A program made the position numbers and the translations under genes. DNA of 7,433 bases, from positions 1-7,433 of the forward strand of contig JASHXK010000391.1 in assembly GCA_030043575.1 (NCBI GenBank). The letters run 5' to 3'. The notes beneath the pieces are model-generated. The model was given only the letters and a program-made list of their open reading frames with translations. It was not told where the DNA came from and searched no databases. The DNA is from Terriglobales bacterium. GTDB taxonomy: Bacteria; Acidobacteriota; Terriglobia; Terriglobales; Acidobacteriaceae. Numbering within the stretch: position 1 is the first letter of the stretch; each line of letters opens with the position of its first letter. Below are positions 5,971 through 7,433 of the stretch, in pieces.

Positions 5971-7433
5971 ATGGCGACCGCCTCGCCGCTACCAGCTGAA
6001 ACCTCAGTTGCAGCGCCAAGTGCCGTACATGCAAAACTTTCCAAGTCCCCCGGCAGGTTCGGGACCGCAATCTTCATAGGGGTGCTGGGCATCGGCTTCG
6101 TCTATGCCGGCTACCATCTGATTTCCGATCTGTCAGTCGTCCACTCGCCATCGTTCTTTCCCTACCTGCTGTTGGGAGTGGCGCTGCTGGTTGCCCTGGG
6201 ATTCGAGTTTGTCAACGGCTTCCATGACACGGCCAACGCGGTGGCGACCGTCATCTATACGCATTCTCTGGACCCGCACATCGCGGTGGCGCTGTCGGGG
6301 ATGTTGAACTTCCTCGGAGTCGTGCTGTCTACGGGAGCGGTGGCCTTCGGCATTATCTCCCTGTTGCCCGTGGAACTGATCCTGCAGGTTGGCAGCGGCG
6401 CGGGATTTGCGATGGTGTTCGCCCTGCTCACCGCGGCCATTATCTGGAACCTGGGCACGTGGTGGTTTGGCTTGCCGTCGTCGAGTTCGCACACCCTGAT
6501 CGGCTCCATCATTGGCGTAGGCATCGCTAATCAACTCATGCGGGCGCGGACGGCGACCAGCGGAGTCGACTGGGCTCAGGCTTCGAATGTAGGCAAATCG
6601 CTGTTGTTATCTCCGCTCGTCGGATTTGTGGTGGCGGCATCGCTGTTGGGTCTGTTCAAGCTTGTCCTCCGCGACCCGCGTCTTTATAAAGCGCCGGAAG
6701 GCGATGCTCCGCCGCCGCTGTGGATCCGCGGCCTGCTGATTCTGACTTGCAGCGGCGTCAGCTTTGCGCACGGCTCCAACGACGGACAAAAAGGTATGGG
6801 TCTGATCATGCTGATCCTGATCGGCACCGTGCCCACGGCGTATGCCTTGAATCATGCCATCACACCGCAGCAGTCGGCAGAGTTTATTGCCATTTCGCAG
6901 CAGGCAGCCAATGTTCTCGACAAGTATGTAACGCCGGGAGCGGTGGTGGGCGACCCGCGCGATGACGTTTCCGCTTACGTCCGCACCAAAGACTTCACGC
7001 CCAACACTGTATTGGCACTGCGCGAAATGATCAACGGCATAGCCGACGAAGTGGGTAATTACAAGGAGCTGCGCTACATTCCGCAGGAGCGGGTGCGCAA
7101 CTTCCGCAACGATATGTATCTGGTCAGCGAAGCATTGCGCATCATGCAGAAGTCGGGGCATACGAACATTTCCGCAGCCGATGAGGCGGTGCTGGCGAAG
7201 TACAAGAAGCAAATCGACCACGCCACCAAGTTCATCCCGACGTGGGTGAAGGTTGCGGTCGCTCTGGCGCTGGGATTGGGCACGATGATCGGGTGGAAGC
7301 GCATCGTCATCACCGTCGGCGAGAAGATCGGCAAGGACCACCTGACTTATGGCCAGGGCGCGGCCGCCGAGATTACGGCAATGGCCACGATCGGCGCGGC
7401 TGACTGGTTTGGATTGCCGGTGAGTACGACCCA
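5971..7433 (+). CDS. pitA: PitA-type low-affinity inorganic phosphate transporter, 3' end missing
   Basis: This integral membrane protein should take up phosphate, probably as a neutral metal-phosphate complex, together with protons. The frame is open from the ATG at 5971 to the right edge, giving 487 complete codons with no stop; E. coli PitA has 499 residues. The first PiT repeat carries FVNGFHDTANAVATVIYT around residues 80-97. WNLGTWWFGLPSSSSHTLIG follows around 161-180. The second repeat carries FAHGSNDGQKGMG around 265-277. A long polar stretch between about 300 and 420 matches the large loop of E. coli PitA. The window ends inside GLPVSTT, whose E. coli equivalent precedes the final helices, so roughly the last 60 or more residues are missing. 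Compared with E. coli, the N-terminus is longer: about 30 Ala/Ser/Pro-rich residues and one additional hydrophobic segment near 41-62. Palindromes at 5849-5881 may control it. Confidence 0.95.
   Translation, partial: MATASPLPAETSVAAPSAVHAKLSKSPGRFGTAIFIGVLGIGFVYAGYHLISDLSVVHSPSFFPYLLLGVALLVALGFEFVNGFHDTANAVATVIYTHSLDPHIAVALSGMLNFLGVVLSTGAVAFGIISLLPVELILQVGSGAGFAMVFALLTAAIIWNLGTWWFGLPSSSSHTLIGSIIGVGIANQLMRARTATSGVDWAQASNVGKSLLLSPLVGFVVAASLLGLFKLVLRDPRLYKAPEGDAPPPLWIRGLLILTCSGVSFAHGSNDGQKGMGLIMLILIGTVPTAYALNHAITPQQSAEFIAISQQAANVLDKYVTPGAVVGDPRDDVSAYVRTKDFTPNTVLALREMINGIADEVGNYKELRYIPQERVRNFRNDMYLVSEALRIMQKSGHTNISAADEAVLAKYKKQIDHATKFIPTWVKVAVALALGLGTMIGWKRIVITVGEKIGKDHLTYGQGAAAEITAMATIGAADWFGLPVSTT

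Noticed and set aside
6607..7341. A 244-codon open frame on the minus strand
   Set aside because: It lies wholly opposite the phosphate transporter, whose protein matches a known family along its length. The minus-strand product is low-complexity, His/Arg/Gln-rich and looks like an antisense shadow.

Overview
The window is a piece of ordinary-looking bacterial chromosome. All genes lie on the plus strand, coding is dense, and G+C is roughly 57-60% by eye. I see no transposase, integrase, tRNA, rRNA or CRISPR array. The mix of genes, and an intergenic TTCGCC-type repeat tract before the second gene, fit a soil Acidobacteriota (Terriglobia-like) genome. That is an inference from style and gene content, not a proof.

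Layout: (1) 1-1249 is the 3' part of a proline-specific M24 metallopeptidase (Xaa-Pro aminopeptidase/PepP type), cut by the left edge. (2) 1250-1438 is an intergenic spacer with short repeats. (3) 1439-2464 is galT, galactose-1-phosphate uridylyltransferase, with a GTG start and a clear ribosome binding site. (4) 2465-2607 is a spacer with a 12-bp palindrome and a possible promoter. (5) 2608-3990 encodes a protein with a C-terminal DisA_N/DAC-like (diadenylate cyclase) domain. Its DGA motif is intact, but the RHR motif is replaced by RTT. (6) 3991-4133 is a spacer with an inverted repeat close to the next start. (7) 4134-5087 is a ten-helix EamA/DMT transporter of the YedA type. (8) 39 bp later, 5127-5747 is an ABATE/CGNR zinc-finger regulator. 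(9) 5748-5970 is a spacer with two adjacent palindromes. (10) 5971 to the right edge is a PitA-type inorganic phosphate transporter. It has no stop codon inside the window.

The genes do not form one pathway. The peptidase, galT and the transporters are housekeeping or nutrient functions with separate promoters. The EamA transporter and CGNR regulator are the only pair whose spacing suggests a functional unit. The most interesting items are the noncanonical DAC-domain protein and the operator-like palindromes before the phosphate transporter. No clearly new multi-gene system is visible.
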